A stretch of DNA of 64,000 bases from Persicimonas caeni (GTDB lineage Bacteria > Myxococcota_A > Bradymonadia > Bradymonadales > Bradymonadaceae). Each line of letters starts with the position of its first letter. Position 1 is the first letter of the stretch. The notes below the pieces were generated by a model. It worked only from the letters and a program-made list of their open reading frames with translations. It did no database searches and was not told the origin of the DNA. The position numbers and the translations under genes were made by a program. The DNA lies in contig NZ_CP041186.1 in the NCBI RefSeq assembly GCF_006517175.1, positions 4,491,074 through 4,555,073 of the forward strand. Direction: 5' to 3'. Below are positions 23,810 through 33,700 of the stretch, one piece after another.

Positions 23810-26305
23810 TCAGGGCGCGTAGTCCCATTCGCCGATGTGGTACGACGGGTGGCCGCCGGCCTCGGTGAACGGACCGCCGACGAACAGACGGTAGTCGGAG
23901 ACGGTCAGCGCCTGGGCGAAGTCGGACAGGCCGTCGCCGAGCGCGTGCCAGTCTTGGCCGTCCCACCAGGCGACATACTTGGCGGGCACCGTGTCGATCT
24001 GGGGGAAGGTCCCGCTGACGAACAGGCCGTTGGCCTTGGACGTGACGGCCATCACCGTGGGAGGCGGACCGTTGGGGAAGCGCGGGGGCAGGCCGCCGCC
24101 CAGGGTGTCCCAGGCCGAGCCGTCCCAGATGGCGATGGAGCCGGCAGTCGCGCTGCCCACCTCGTCGAAGTGGCCGACGACGACGAGCTTGCCGTCCCAG
24201 ACGGTCGAGGCGCTGATGCGGCCTCGGTCGGACAGGCCACCGCCGACGTCGACCCACGCCGAGCCGTCCCAACGCGCGATCTTCGACAGCGTGGTGGTGG
24301 CGTTGATGTCGCCGTCGAACGAGCCCGCGGCGTACAGGTCTCCGCCGGGGAGCACCTGCATCGTCTGGACGTAGTCGTCGAAGGCGTCGCCCAGCTGCTG
24401 CCAGGCCGAGCCGGTCCATTCATAGACCGTGCTCGTGTTGGCGTTGGGCGCGTGGGCGGCGACGTACAGCGTGTCGTTGGCGTCGATGGCCATCGCGGTG
24501 ATCTGGCCGGGGACGGCAGCGCTGAAGCCGCTCCAGTCGACGCCGTCCCAGATGGCCAGGTTCGAGATATTCTGCGTCGACGAGGCGACCGTGAACGAGC
24601 CGCCCATGTAGGCGTGGCCGTTCGAGTCGAACACGATCTCGGCGATGTCGCCGCTGATGGCTCCGGGGACCTCTTGCCAGCCAGTGCTGGTCAGCTGGGC
24701 GAGGCTCGAAATCTGCTTGCCGCCGATGGTCGTGAAGCGACCGGCTGCGTAGACGGTGTCGTCGGGGGCGGTGGCCAGGGTGACCACGGCGATGTCGGCG
24801 CCGGCGAACTCGCCCTGTCCGACCACCTTCGACCAGCTCGTGTCGTCGGTCCCGCCGATATCCCACTTGCCGATATTGAGGCTGAAGGTGTCGCCGACAA
24901 TCGAGAAGAGGCCGGCCACGGTCAACGTGCCGTTGACGTCGTCGACCAGGAAGTCGTTGGGGCCGACGACCGCGCCGAGCACGAAGCCGGCGGTGTTGAA
25001 GATGCCGCTTCCGAGCGCGCTCCAGGTGCCGTTGGCGTCGAGCACGGCGATATTGGAGGCGCCGACCTGGCCTGTGCCGCTGCCCGCGCTGGTGAACGTG
25101 CCGCCGACGAACAATTCGCCGTTGGGGCCGTGGGCCAGGGCGCGAACGCCGGTGACCGAGCCGCCCTGCATGCCGCCTGCGACGCCGTCCCAGGCTGTGC
25201 CGTCCCAGCGGCCGATGCCGATGCTCGAGTTTCCGTTGGCGTCGGTCACCGAGAAGGTGCCCGCGGCCAGAAGCGTGTTGCCATCATCGAGCAACTCCTC
25301 GACCGACGAGTTCATGCCGCTGCCCAGCGCGTTCCACTGGGTGCCGTCGTAGCAGGCGATGCGGTTGACCGTCAGGCTGCCGATGTCGGCGAAGTCGCCG
25401 CCGATGCAGATGTCGCCGTTGGCGCGCTCCTCGATGACGCGCACAGCTCCGTTGGGCGCGTCGCCGTTGCCCAGCATCGACCAGGAGGTGCCGTCCCAGA
25501 CGGCCAGGTTGTCGAGCAATTGGCCGTCGACGTCGCCGAATTGGCCGCCGATGGCGATGCGACCGTCGCTCAAGACCTCGATGTCGTAGACGACGGTGCC
25601 GAAGCCGCCGCCGATATTGGCGAAGACCGACCAGCTCGAGCCGTCCCACTTCTCGAGGGTGTTCGAGCCGCCGATGCCGATACCGCCACCGCCGCCACCT
25701 TCGCCGCCGGCGTACAGGTCGCCGTTGGCCGTGGTCGCCAGGGCGTGCACGTCGATGGCCAGCGAGATCGAGCCGACCGTGTTCCACTGCGTGCCGTCCC
25801 AGTGGGCGATATTGGTCGCCGAGGCGCCGCCGGCGACGTCGAAGATGCCGCCGACATAAAAGCCGCCGCTGGCCTTGTCTTCGGCCATCACGTAGCCGCG
25901 CGCCCCGGAGGGTCCTTGCAGCCCCGGCATCGAGTAGTTCGTGCTCCAGGCGCCGCCGGTCGGGTCGAGGTCGTCGACGGGGGGCGGGCCGACGTCCTCG
26001 CCTGTGTCGGGCTCGACGTCGGGGGTGACGTCGCCGGCATCGGCTTCGACGTCGGGGGTGACGTCGCTCGGGTCGGTCACGTCGGAGGTGTCCGAGGCGT
26101 CTTGGGGATCGCCGGCGTCGAGGTCGGACGCGTCGTTCGCATCTTGTCCCGCATCCTCGCTGCCGGTATCGTTATCCGCAGCATCCGGGCCTGCATCGGC
26201 GACCGGGTTGTTGGTCTCGTCACCACCCCCGTCGTCACTGCAGGCGACGGCGTGCGCGCTCAACAGGAGCGCCAGAGAAATGATTGCGAATCTTCGCGTC
26301 GTCAT
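23810..26305 (-). CDS. Lipoprotein with about 13 WDG-type propeller repeats
   Basis: An 831 aa exported lipoprotein. The signal peptide RFAIISLALLLSAHAVAC ends in a lipobox Cys, followed by a Gly/Asp run and an Asp-rich linker to residue about 125. The rest is made of repeats ending in WDG(S/T)xWxxLGxG (HWDGTQWNTVGS, VWDGTSWSMLGNG, RWDGTAWDGVAGG, IWDGSAWDTLGGG and others; about 13 recognisable, some degenerate) alternating with GDLYAGG / LFVGGTF strands. That pattern suggests one large or two consecutive beta-propellers. The ligand is unknown. ATG 26305 is preferred (AAGGTAGGTAAGG before it; signal peptide begins at once) over a longer frame from 26371. Confidence 0.85.
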   Translation of the reverse strand: MTTRRFAIISLALLLSAHAVACSDDGGGDETNNPVADAGPDAADNDTGSEDAGQDANDASDLDAGDPQDASDTSDVTDPSDVTPDVEADAGDVTPDVEPDTGEDVGPPPVDDLDPTGGAWSTNYSMPGLQGPSGARGYVMAEDKASGGFYVGGIFDVAGGASATNIAHWDGTQWNTVGSISLAIDVHALATTANGDLYAGGEGGGGGGIGIGGSNTLEKWDGSSWSVFANIGGGFGTVVYDIEVLSDGRIAIGGQFGDVDGQLLDNLAVWDGTSWSMLGNGDAPNGAVRVIEERANGDICIGGDFADIGSLTVNRIACYDGTQWNALGSGMNSSVEELLDDGNTLLAAGTFSVTDANGNSSIGIGRWDGTAWDGVAGGMQGGSVTGVRALAHGPNGELFVGGTFTSAGSGTGQVGASNIAVLDANGTWSALGSGIFNTAGFVLGAVVGPNDFLVDDVNGTLTVAGLFSIVGDTFSLNIGKWDIGGTDDTSWSKVVGQGEFAGADIAVVTLATAPDDTVYAAGRFTTIGGKQISSLAQLTSTGWQEVPGAISGDIAEIVFDSNGHAYMGGSFTVASSTQNISNLAIWDGVDWSGFSAAVPGQITAMAIDANDTLYVAAHAPNANTSTVYEWTGSAWQQLGDAFDDYVQTMQVLPGGDLYAAGSFDGDINATTTLSKIARWDGSAWVDVGGGLSDRGRISASTVWDGKLVVVGHFDEVGSATAGSIAIWDGSAWDTLGGGLPPRFPNGPPPTVMAVTSKANGLFVSGTFPQIDTVPAKYVAWWDGQDWHALGDGLSDFAQALTVSDYRLFVGGPFTEAGGHPSYHIGEWDYAP

Positions 26306-26426
26306 AACCTTACCTACCTTGCCAGTTCCATGAGAGACGTCTCCGCCCCTTCCACTCACGCTTTTCATCATGTTGCATCATCCAAATGGTGAGTGTCTTT
26401 CGGAACTTACAATGACTGACAGTTTG

Positions 26427-26586
26427 AGTAACTACACGAAGATTCTGTCGGTTATCTCGGCGGTTCTGAGCGCCAATGACTGCGTTGCTCCTTCTCGACG
26501 ATGCGCTGCATCGCCTCGGCGTCGCGCCTTGTCCTTGACACTCAGCCCTCGCCGAGACTTTCCCGCACAATCTTCGTGCAGTTACT
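26427..26586. repeat. Long imperfect inverted repeat in a divergent gap
   Basis: AGTAACTACACGAAGATT (26427-26444) is the reverse complement, with one mismatch, of AATCTTCGTGCAGTTACT (26569-26586). Pairing continues imperfectly inward (CTCGGCG near 26456 with CGCCGAG near 26550), so the whole 160 bp could fold into one structure. It sits between the divergent lipoprotein and STAND gene, ending 31 bp before the latter's ATG. It could be a MITE-like element or a structured leader. The rest of 26306-26616 has nothing else I can support. Confidence 0.6.
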
Positions 26587-26616
26587 TTGAGCCTCACCCA
26601 CTGACAAGTAGGTTGT

Positions 26617-29600
26617 ATGACCCCTCCTGAGCCCTATGGCAAGCTTCGCGCCTCCCCGGTGGTGTGCGTCGAGGTGCGCGGCGCGCGAGCGCTGTGGAGA
26701 GAGGTTCCCGAGGCGATGCAGAAGGCGGTCGCGTTGTTGGCCAACGCGGTCGACACGTTGCTCGAGACCTATCGGGGCGCCCGGCTCGACTCCCACGAGG
26801 CGCCGATCGCCGCCAGCTTCGACGACGTCTTCGACGCGGTCGACTGGGCGCTGGCGCTGAGCGACGCGTTGGTAGAGGTCGAATGGCCGGACGCCCTGGT
26901 CTCGCAGGAGGCCGGCGCCGAGGTTTTCGGGGAAGGGGAGGGCGAGGACCTTTTGTTTCGGGGCCTGCGCGTCGGCCTGGGCGTTGACATGGGCGTGGTG
27001 CACACGCGCATCGACGCGATGAGTGGTCGCAGCTTGGCCTGCGGTCCGACGCTGGAGGCGGCCGGCCGCCTCGCTGCAGCTGCGCCCACCGGGGGCGTGC
27101 GCCTCGGCGCCGCGGTCGTCGACCTCATCGCCGAGTTGGCCGGCATACAGGCTGGGACACAGGCACTCAGCGAGGAGCACACGTGGTGGCTCGAGCAACT
27201 CGCTGCCGATACCTGCGAGGCGACCGCCCTCCCGCAACGCTTGGCTCGTAATGCCTCCCACACGCCCGTCCCAAAGCCGCACGACCGACGCAGCAACCTG
27301 CCCGAGCCCGGCGGCGCGTTCGTCGACCGAGTAGGCGAGTTCAACGCGCTGGCCGAAGCCCTCGAGGGCGCGCGACGGGTAGCCATCTGCGGGCCGGCGG
27401 GCGCCGGCAAGTCGCGCTTGGCCGTCGAGTTCGCCCGCGCGTGGCTCGCCCACCACGACGCGCGCAGCCCCGGCCGGTTGGAGGGCGCGGCCGAGGCGTG
27501 GTTCTGCGACCTTTCGGAGGTGCAGTCCACCGACGAGGCCGTCTTTAGCGTGGCCCGCACCACCGGCGTGCAGATTCCGCGCTCCGAGGCGCGCGCCGAG
27601 CTCGACGCCCGCCTGGTCGCGGCCATCGGCGAGCGCGGCCCGACGTTGCTCGTGCTCGACGACGTCGACGCTCTCGACGACGACTTCATCGATTCGGTCG
27701 CGCACTGGCTCGACGGCGCCGAGAATCTGTACGTGCTCACCACGCGTCAGCGCCAGCCTCGCGCCGACGGCGAGGTGGTCATGGTCGACGCGCTGGGCCG
27801 CTCGGCCGCGCGAGCACTCCTCGAAGAGCTCTTGGAGCGGCCCACGCCGATTCCGCTCGATGCGCGCGCCCCTCACCTGCGCGACCCGGACAACCTGCTC
27901 GAGGTGGTCGACGCCTGTGGGCGGTTGCCGCTGGCGTTGGAGCTGATCGCGCGTGCGACGCCGCACCGCTCGGGCAGTGCGCCTGCAGGCCCGGACGACG
28001 ACGCGCCGCGCGACGAGCTCGAGCGCGCTTTGGCGCGCAGTTGGCAGATGCTCGACCCGGCCCAGCAAGCCGCGCTGCAAGCTTGTACGGTCTTCGCCGG
28101 CAGCTTTACGGCCGAGGCGGCCGTCTCGGTCATCGGCGCCACCGTCGACGCCGACGCCGAAGAGCTCTTCGCGATGCTGTGTCAGTTCTCGTTGCTGCGC
28201 ACGGGCGCCCAGCCCGGCGAGGCCGCGCGCCACGTGCTGCTCGCCCCGGTGCGCAACTTCGTAGGCGCGCGGGCCGACGAGGAGCTCGTCGCCGCGGCCA
28301 GGCGCCGACACATCGACTACTACGCCGAATGGGCGAAGACCCTTCGCGCCCATCTAGAGGGCGGTGACGAGCGCGCCTGGCTCGACCGCGCCGGCGCCGA
28401 GCTCGCCAACCTGTATCGCGCGGCCGACAACGCCGGCGCCGACCACCCGCGCCGGCTCGTCACCATCGTCGAGGGCCTGGCCGAGGTCGACGTGCGCGTC
28501 GGGCCGCTCGGTGGCTTCGGCGAGCGCAACGACGCGGCGGTGGCCGCTGCACGCGAAGCCGGCGAGCCCGGCTTGTTGGTGCGCGCGCTCCGGACCCGCG
28601 CCAAGAACCGCATGTGGGGCGGGCGCTACGAGGCCGCCGAAGGCGACTGCCGCGAAGCCCACGAACTCGCCCTCGAGTTGGGCGACGAACGAGTCATCGC
28701 CTACACGATGAGCGATCTCGGGTTTGTGTTGGGGATGGAGGGCAAGGAGGACGAGAGCCTCCCGCTGGTGCGCCAGGCAGCCGAGATGGCCCGCGACGAC
28801 GAGGGCTTCGACGTCATCACCGTGTTGACCAACGCGGCCATCGTCGCCCGAAACCGAAACGAGATGGACGAGGCGACCGACTACCTGCACCGGGCGCTGG
28901 TGCGCGCCCGGCGCTGCGAAAACGCGTTCAGCCAGGCCGCGGTGCTCTTCTTTTTGGGCACCATCCTGCGCCAGAAGCAGCAATGGGACGAGGCGATTCG
29001 CTATATCGACGAGTCGCGCGAGCTGTTCGAGTCGGTCGGTGACCGGCGCGGCCGGCTGGTCACCAGCCACGAGTTGGCCGCCTGCTACACCGCCACCGAC
29101 CAGATCGAGCTCGCCGAGCGGTGCTACGCCGAGGCGATGGAGCTGGCCTCGGCGATGGGCGACCGCGAGCACACCGCGGTCTTCTTCTTGGGGCGAGGTC
29201 GCTCACGCTTTGCCCGCGGCGACTACGCCGCCGCCGAGTCGGACCTGCTCGAGGCGAGCATCGCCGTCGAGGAAGCCGGCCACATCCACCTCAAGATCGC
29301 CATTTTGGTCTGTCTGGCGGCCACGTACGGCGCGCTGGAGCGAACCGGCGAGGCCAAGCGCTACTTCGAGCGCGTCGATCAGATCTTCGAGGAGACCGAC
29401 ATCGCCCGCGAGCGCTCGCTCTTCGAGGTGATGTACGGCTACTTGGACGCCGCTCACGCCCGCGCCGCGATGCGCCGCGGCGACGAGGCCGAAGCTCGTC
29501 GCAAGCTGCGCGACGCCTACGAGCGCGCCGACGCCACGCCCGAGTTGCCGGTCGCGCGTCACGAGGCCCAGAACCTGCTCGCCTACCTCGACGCCCGCGT

Positions 29601-29967
29601 CGAAGCCGGCGATCTGCCCGCCGGCGCTTCGCCGAAGCGCTCGGTGCTACGCGTCTGCGAAGAGACGCGCTGGTTCGCCATCGACGACGCCGAGCCGGTC
29701 GACATCAGCCGGCGCGGGCCCATCCGGCGCATCCTGCGCGCCCTGGTCGACCGCCGCCTCGAGGCCCCCGGCGAGACGATGACCAGCGACGAAATCGTCG
29801 CCGCCGGCTGGCCCGACGAGGTGCTCACCGCCCAGTCGGCCAGCCAGCGCCTCTACACCACGATCTCGCGCATGCGAGCGCTGGGCCTTCAGGACGTGCT
29901 GGAGACGTTCGACGGCGAGTATCTGATCTCGCCGGTGTACACGCCCGTGTGGGTCGAGCGCTCTTGA
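26617..29967 (+). CDS. Cyclase-like/STAND ATPase/TPR/winged-helix protein
   Basis: An 1116 aa multidomain regulator. Residues 1-175 resemble a class III nucleotidyl cyclase fold (GLRVGLGVDMGVVHTRIDAM, GPTLEAAGRLAAAAPTGGVR), but the metal-binding Asp pair is not evident, so it is probably a catalytically dead sensor. A STAND-type NTPase follows: Walker A GPAGAGKSRL (about 255), Walker B TLLVLDDVDALDDD. Then come TPRs (about 640-970; YEAAEGDCREAHELALELGD, EAIRYIDESRELFESVGDRR). The C-terminal 110 residues look like an OmpR/BTAD-type winged helix (GPIRRILRALVDRR, MTSDEIVAAGWPDE, SQRLYTTISRMRALGL), so the output is likely DNA binding. ATG with AAGTAGG before it. Confidence 0.8.
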   Translation: MTPPEPYGKLRASPVVCVEVRGARALWREVPEAMQKAVALLANAVDTLLETYRGARLDSHEAPIAASFDDVFDAVDWALALSDALVEVEWPDALVSQEAGAEVFGEGEGEDLLFRGLRVGLGVDMGVVHTRIDAMSGRSLACGPTLEAAGRLAAAAPTGGVRLGAAVVDLIAELAGIQAGTQALSEEHTWWLEQLAADTCEATALPQRLARNASHTPVPKPHDRRSNLPEPGGAFVDRVGEFNALAEALEGARRVAICGPAGAGKSRLAVEFARAWLAHHDARSPGRLEGAAEAWFCDLSEVQSTDEAVFSVARTTGVQIPRSEARAELDARLVAAIGERGPTLLVLDDVDALDDDFIDSVAHWLDGAENLYVLTTRQRQPRADGEVVMVDALGRSAARALLEELLERPTPIPLDARAPHLRDPDNLLEVVDACGRLPLALELIARATPHRSGSAPAGPDDDAPRDELERALARSWQMLDPAQQAALQACTVFAGSFTAEAAVSVIGATVDADAEELFAMLCQFSLLRTGAQPGEAARHVLLAPVRNFVGARADEELVAAARRRHIDYYAEWAKTLRAHLEGGDERAWLDRAGAELANLYRAADNAGADHPRRLVTIVEGLAEVDVRVGPLGGFGERNDAAVAAAREAGEPGLLVRALRTRAKNRMWGGRYEAAEGDCREAHELALELGDERVIAYTMSDLGFVLGMEGKEDESLPLVRQAAEMARDDEGFDVITVLTNAAIVARNRNEMDEATDYLHRALVRARRCENAFSQAAVLFFLGTILRQKQQWDEAIRYIDESRELFESVGDRRGRLVTSHELAACYTATDQIELAERCYAEAMELASAMGDREHTAVFFLGRGRSRFARGDYAAAESDLLEASIAVEEAGHIHLKIAILVCLAATYGALERTGEAKRYFERVDQIFEETDIARERSLFEVMYGYLDAAHARAAMRRGDEAEARRKLRDAYERADATPELPVARHEAQNLLAYLDARVEAGDLPAGASPKRSVLRVCEETRWFAIDDAEPVDISRRGPIRRILRALVDRRLEAPGETMTSDEIVAAGWPDEVLTAQSASQRLYTTISRMRALGLQDVLETFDGEYLISPVYTPVWVERS

Positions 29968-30004
29968 GTCAACACAAGTTTTCGAGCCGGCATTGAGGTG
30001 GCTT

Positions 30005-30018
30005 CGGTCACGTGACCG
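30005..30018. promoter_or_regulatory. 14 bp perfect palindrome CGGTCACGTGACCG
   Basis: A perfect 14 bp palindrome 38 bp past the STAND gene stop, immediately before the 43 bp repeats. No gene begins nearby, so an operator role is doubtful; it may belong to the structured convergent region. Confidence 0.4.
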
Positions 30019-30027
30019 TGGCCCCCC

Positions 30028-30146
30028 GTCGAACCCCGTTCGCGCTGCGTTCGACGCATTTCGCCCCCCTGTCGAACCCCGTTCACGCTGCGTCTAACGC
30101 ATCTCGTCCCCCGGTCGAACCCCGTTTGCGCTGCGTCAACCCACGC
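30028..30146. repeat. Three 43 bp tandem repeats
   Basis: Units begin with GTCGAACCCCGTT at 30028, 30071 and 30114 (43 bp period), with 2-6 differences between copies; the third is cut by the next repeat. Core: GTCGAACCCCGTTCGCGCTG then CGT(T/C).. ACGC. They lie between convergent genes. No coding support. Confidence 0.8.
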
Positions 30147-30230
30147 CAAATGTCATTCGAGTCGCGCTCCGCGCGGGTTTACGCGCCGCAAATGTCATTC
30201 GAGTCGCGTTCCGCGCGGGTTTACGCACCG
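30147..30230. repeat. Two 42 bp tandem repeats
   Basis: CAAATGTCATTCGAGTCGCG units start at 30147 and 30189, identical except at two positions, with a degenerate third start at 30231. The 42 bp period keeps a frame open (MSFESRSARVYAP repeated), but there is no ribosome site or flanking domain, so I do not call a gene. Confidence 0.8.
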
Positions 30231-30245
30231 CCAATGCCGTTCGAC

Positions 30246-30281
30246 CCCCCTGCGCGTCGCGTTGGCGCGGCGCGCAGGGGG
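30246..30281. terminator. 16 bp-stem GC hairpin between convergent genes
   Basis: CCCCCTGCGCGTCGCG (30246-30261), loop TTGG, CGCGGCGCGCAGGGGG (30266-30281): 16 paired positions, one G-T wobble. It lies between the ends of the plus-strand STAND gene and minus-strand hybrid kinase. It is very stable in either transcript; no T-run follows, so its use as a terminator is inferred from position. Confidence 0.55.
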
Positions 30282-30298
30282 CAAACCCCCTATGAAAA

Positions 30299-30356
30299 TG
30301 CCCTCGGGCCACCGCCTACCCCCGTCGAACGGGGGGGGGAAAGTGGCCCGAGGGCA
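30299..30356. repeat. Nested palindrome, 14 bp outer and 7 bp inner stems
   Basis: Outer arms TGCCCTCGGGCCAC (30299-30312) and GTGGCCCGAGGGCA (30343-30356) are perfectly complementary. The inner arms CCCCCGT (30319-30325) and ACGGGGG (30329-30335) close on loop CGA. It follows the 16 bp hairpin by 17 bp. It may form a cruciform or a bidirectional terminator. Confidence 0.75.
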
Positions 30357-30501
30357 GGTGACTACAGGGAGGGAGTCGCTCGGGGATCGGGTCGGCAGAC
30401 GGCGCGTCGAACTGCGGTTCGGCGACGGCCGGCTAAATGGCGTCCTCACGCGACCGGAAGCGTGGGCCAAGTGCATTCACGCAAGACTTTCGCGATATTT
30501 G

Positions 30502-30711
30502 TTCGGTGCGTGGGCATCTTGCCCTCGTCTTCTTCGGTGCGTGGGCATCTTGCCCTCGCCTTCTTCGGTGCGTGGGCATCTTGCCCTCGTAGGCGAGAGC
30601 TGGAAGCACTCGCACCGAAAGCGCGCGAAGTGTTCGGTGCGGGGGCATCTTGCCCTCGTAAGCGAGAGCTGGAAGCACTCGCACCGAAGTCCGGGGGCAT
30701 CTTGCCCTCGC
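30502..30711. repeat. GGGCA-TCT-TGCCC hairpin repeats (31 bp and longer units)
   Basis: TTCGGTGCGTGGGCATCTTG units start at 30502, 30533 and 30564 (31 bp period). Then two longer units (30564 onward and 30632 onward) add GCGAGAGCTGGAAGCACTCG and CACCGAA, which is the inverted repeat of the opening TTCGGTG. A fifth core occurs near 30691, almost touching the hybrid kinase stop. Each core is a 5 bp hairpin. There are no unique spacers, so this is not CRISPR. Confidence 0.8.
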
Positions 30712-33700
30712 CTACGCCTCGCCGTCGGTCATCGGCAGCGTAAAGAGGAACGTCGTCCCCTCGCCCAACTCGCTCTCCACCCAGATCTCGCCGCCGTGGG
30801 CCTCCACCAGCCCTTTGGCGATCGACAGGCCGAGACCGACGCCCATGCGCGGGGTCTTCTTGGCTTGCCAGTAGCTCTCGAAGATCTTGGAGAGTTCGTC
30901 TTCGGCGATGCCGGGACCCGTGTCGCGCACGGAGAAGCGCACGCCGGTAGGGTGGGAGGTGGCGCCGACGGTGACGCGGCCGCCCTCGGGGGTGAACTTG
31001 ATGGCGTTGCCGATCAGGTTGGAGAAGATCTGCAGGACGCGGTCGTGATCGCATCGCGTCGCCGGAAGGCCGTGGGCCACGTCGGCGTCGAGGGTGAGGC
31101 CCTGACGGCGCGCTTGCGGCCGCTGCGCATCGAGCGCCTCCTCGACGAGTTGCTCGGGATGGCAGTGGTCGAGCTGCAGGGTGAACGACCCGGTGTCGAT
31201 GGCGCCCAGATCGAGCAGGTCGTTGATCAGCCGGTCCATATGCTCGGCGTTTCGACGAATGACCTCGGCGCGCTCGGCGACCTTTTCGGAGTTCTCGTTG
31301 CCGGCCGTCATATCGAGCAACTCGGCCGACAAGGTAATCGACGACAGCGGGCTGCGAAGGTCGTGCGAGACCACGGCCATCAACTCCTCGCGGGTGCGAA
31401 CCTCGCGCTGGACCTCTTCGTAGAGGCTGGCGTTTTCGACGTGGACCGCGATGAGCTGGGCGAGCTGGACCAGAAGCGCCTCGTCGCGCTCGGTGAACTC
31501 GCCGTCGTATTTGTCCGACAGTTGGATGAGCCCTAGGTTCTTGCCGTCGTGGCCGACCAGCGGGGCGGCGAGCCAGCCGCGAATCGGCGGATGTGCGTCT
31601 TGGTGCTCGCCAAAGCCGCGCCAGGCGGCGTGCTCGGTCAATTCCTCTTGGGTCAGGCGCATGGGCTTGTTGGCTCTGCACACAAGCTTGTAGATGCCCT
31701 CGCCGGTCGGTGCTGCCTCGTAGTCCCGCCAGTGCGCGTATTTGTCGGACATCGATACCGCGTTGATCGCCTGGCCCCACTTCTGGTCGACCGTCAGGCT
31801 CGTGACCGCCTGGTGCGCTCCGATGAGTTCGCGTATTCGTTCGGTGACGATGTGGGCGACCTCGTCGAGCGACAGCGCCGAGTTGACCGCGATGGCCACG
31901 TCGTTGAGCTGCTTGAGCTGGGTGACATAGCGGCGCGCGTCGCTCAGGAGTTGAGCCTCGCGATACAGGCCGGCGTTCTCCAACGAGACGGCCGTCTGGG
32001 CGGCGAGTAACTGCAGGATGCGCAGACGGTCGGGGCTGAATGCACCGGCCGTCAGGTTATTCTCCAGGTAAAACATGCCGTACAACTTGCCCGAGCTCTC
32101 ATCGTGGCGCGTCACGGGAAGGCAGAGCACCGACTTGGGCTGGTGGGCGGCGACGTACTCGTCCGAGCCAAAGGTCTCGGAGCGGCGGGCGTCGTCGAGC
32201 AGGACCTTTTCGCCGGTGCGTCGCACATATCGGAGGATGGACTCGGGGACCCCGGTGGTGGGGCGGAACTCACCGTCGTCGGCGCCGAAGGGCGCGCGTT
32301 GCCTTCCCGCGCCCACCGAGATTTCGGCCTCGATGGAGAACCCGTCCCCGTCGAGCAGCACCAGACAGCCGCGCTCGGCGCCGGCGTGCTCGATGAGCAG
32401 CGGCATGAGCGTCTCGGTCAGCTTGGAGACCTCCAGCTCGGCCGAGATCGCCTGAGCGGCTTTGATGGCCGCCATCAAGTCGAGTTTTTCGGCGCGTAGA
32501 CGCCGGTCGTCGACGTAGGAGCCCTCGGCTGTGAACAGTTGTGGATAGAGCTCGTCGAGTTGGCTGACCTTGTCGGTTGCGCCCCAACGTGCGTAGGCCT
32601 GGCGCGCCTTGCGTAAAAAGCCGTGGGCGGCGGTGTCGAGATTCTTGCGCGCGTAGAACGCCGCGGCGCGCTCACAGGCGATCGCCTCGTCGTGGGGCGC
32701 CTGGAACTGGGCGGCGCGCTGGGAGGCGCGCTCGTACAAGCGCATCGCCGCGTCGGTTTCGCCGTCGAACTGGGCGAGTTCGGCGGCGCTCAACGCCCAT
32801 TTGGCCTCGAAGTTCTGCGGAGAGTGGCTGCACCAAGCTTTCAAGGTGTCGGCTGCCTCGCGCAGGCTCTCGACCATCTGCGTCTTGTCTGAGGGGGCGT
32901 CGGCCCGATGGCAGGCAGCGCTGAGCGCCATCGCACGCTGGAACACGTAGGTCGCCTCGAGCGCCAGCGTCATCGTCGACGCGGCGTGTGCTTCGGCCAG
33001 GCGCGCCGCCTCGAGGGCCGCGTCGGTCTGGCCGAAGACGTTGCCCAGTACCATGCGCGCGATCCAGAAGAGCGCCGTGCCGGTGCCGAAGCCGTTGTGC
33101 GAGAAGACCGCGAGTGCCTCGTCGGAGTCGAAGCCCGCAGCGTCGAGCTCGCCGCGCGCCTCGGTGCGCCCGAGCAGGGCGTCTTCGACCTGCTGCTCGA
33201 TGCGAATGGCCTGCTCGACGGCGCGGTTGCCGGTCTGGCGCGCAAAGCCGACGAATCGGCGGGAGGTCTCCTGGAGCTCGTCGAGCGTCGAGCCGCTCTC
33301 GAAGCAGACCCACCACTCGGTAAACGCGATGTAGTTGGAGTGGACGAAATCGCCGGTGAGCACGCAGGTGTCGAAGGCCTCTTCGAGCACCTCGGCGGCC
33401 TCGGCAAAGGGTCGCTTCCAGATGAGGATATGATTGCCGTGCAGATGCCCCAGCCAGCCCTCGCGGCTGAGGTCGTCGAGCTTGCGGTTGAGTTTCTGGG
33501 ACATCTCCGAGAAGGCCACGGCCATGTCGACCTGGCCGAACATCCACACCAGCACCAGCGCGTAGGCGCTGTAGCCGTAACAGGAGCGAGGCGTATTGCC
33601 GTGGCGCAGCGACAGGTTCACCGAGTCGAGCGACAGCAAGGGAAACAGCGCCGGGCGCACGAAATACGAGAAGACGGCCGTCTCGCTCAACAGCGCGAGG

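Noticed and set aside
30502-30711. CRISPR array
   Set aside because: Units repeat every 31 bp with no unique spacers, and the longer units carry the same insert. It is a hairpin repeat family.
30012-30743. Open frame of 243 codons over the repeat region
   Set aside because: It exists only because 42 bp repeats keep phase. No ribosome site, no domain; it runs across hairpins into the end of the opposing kinase gene.
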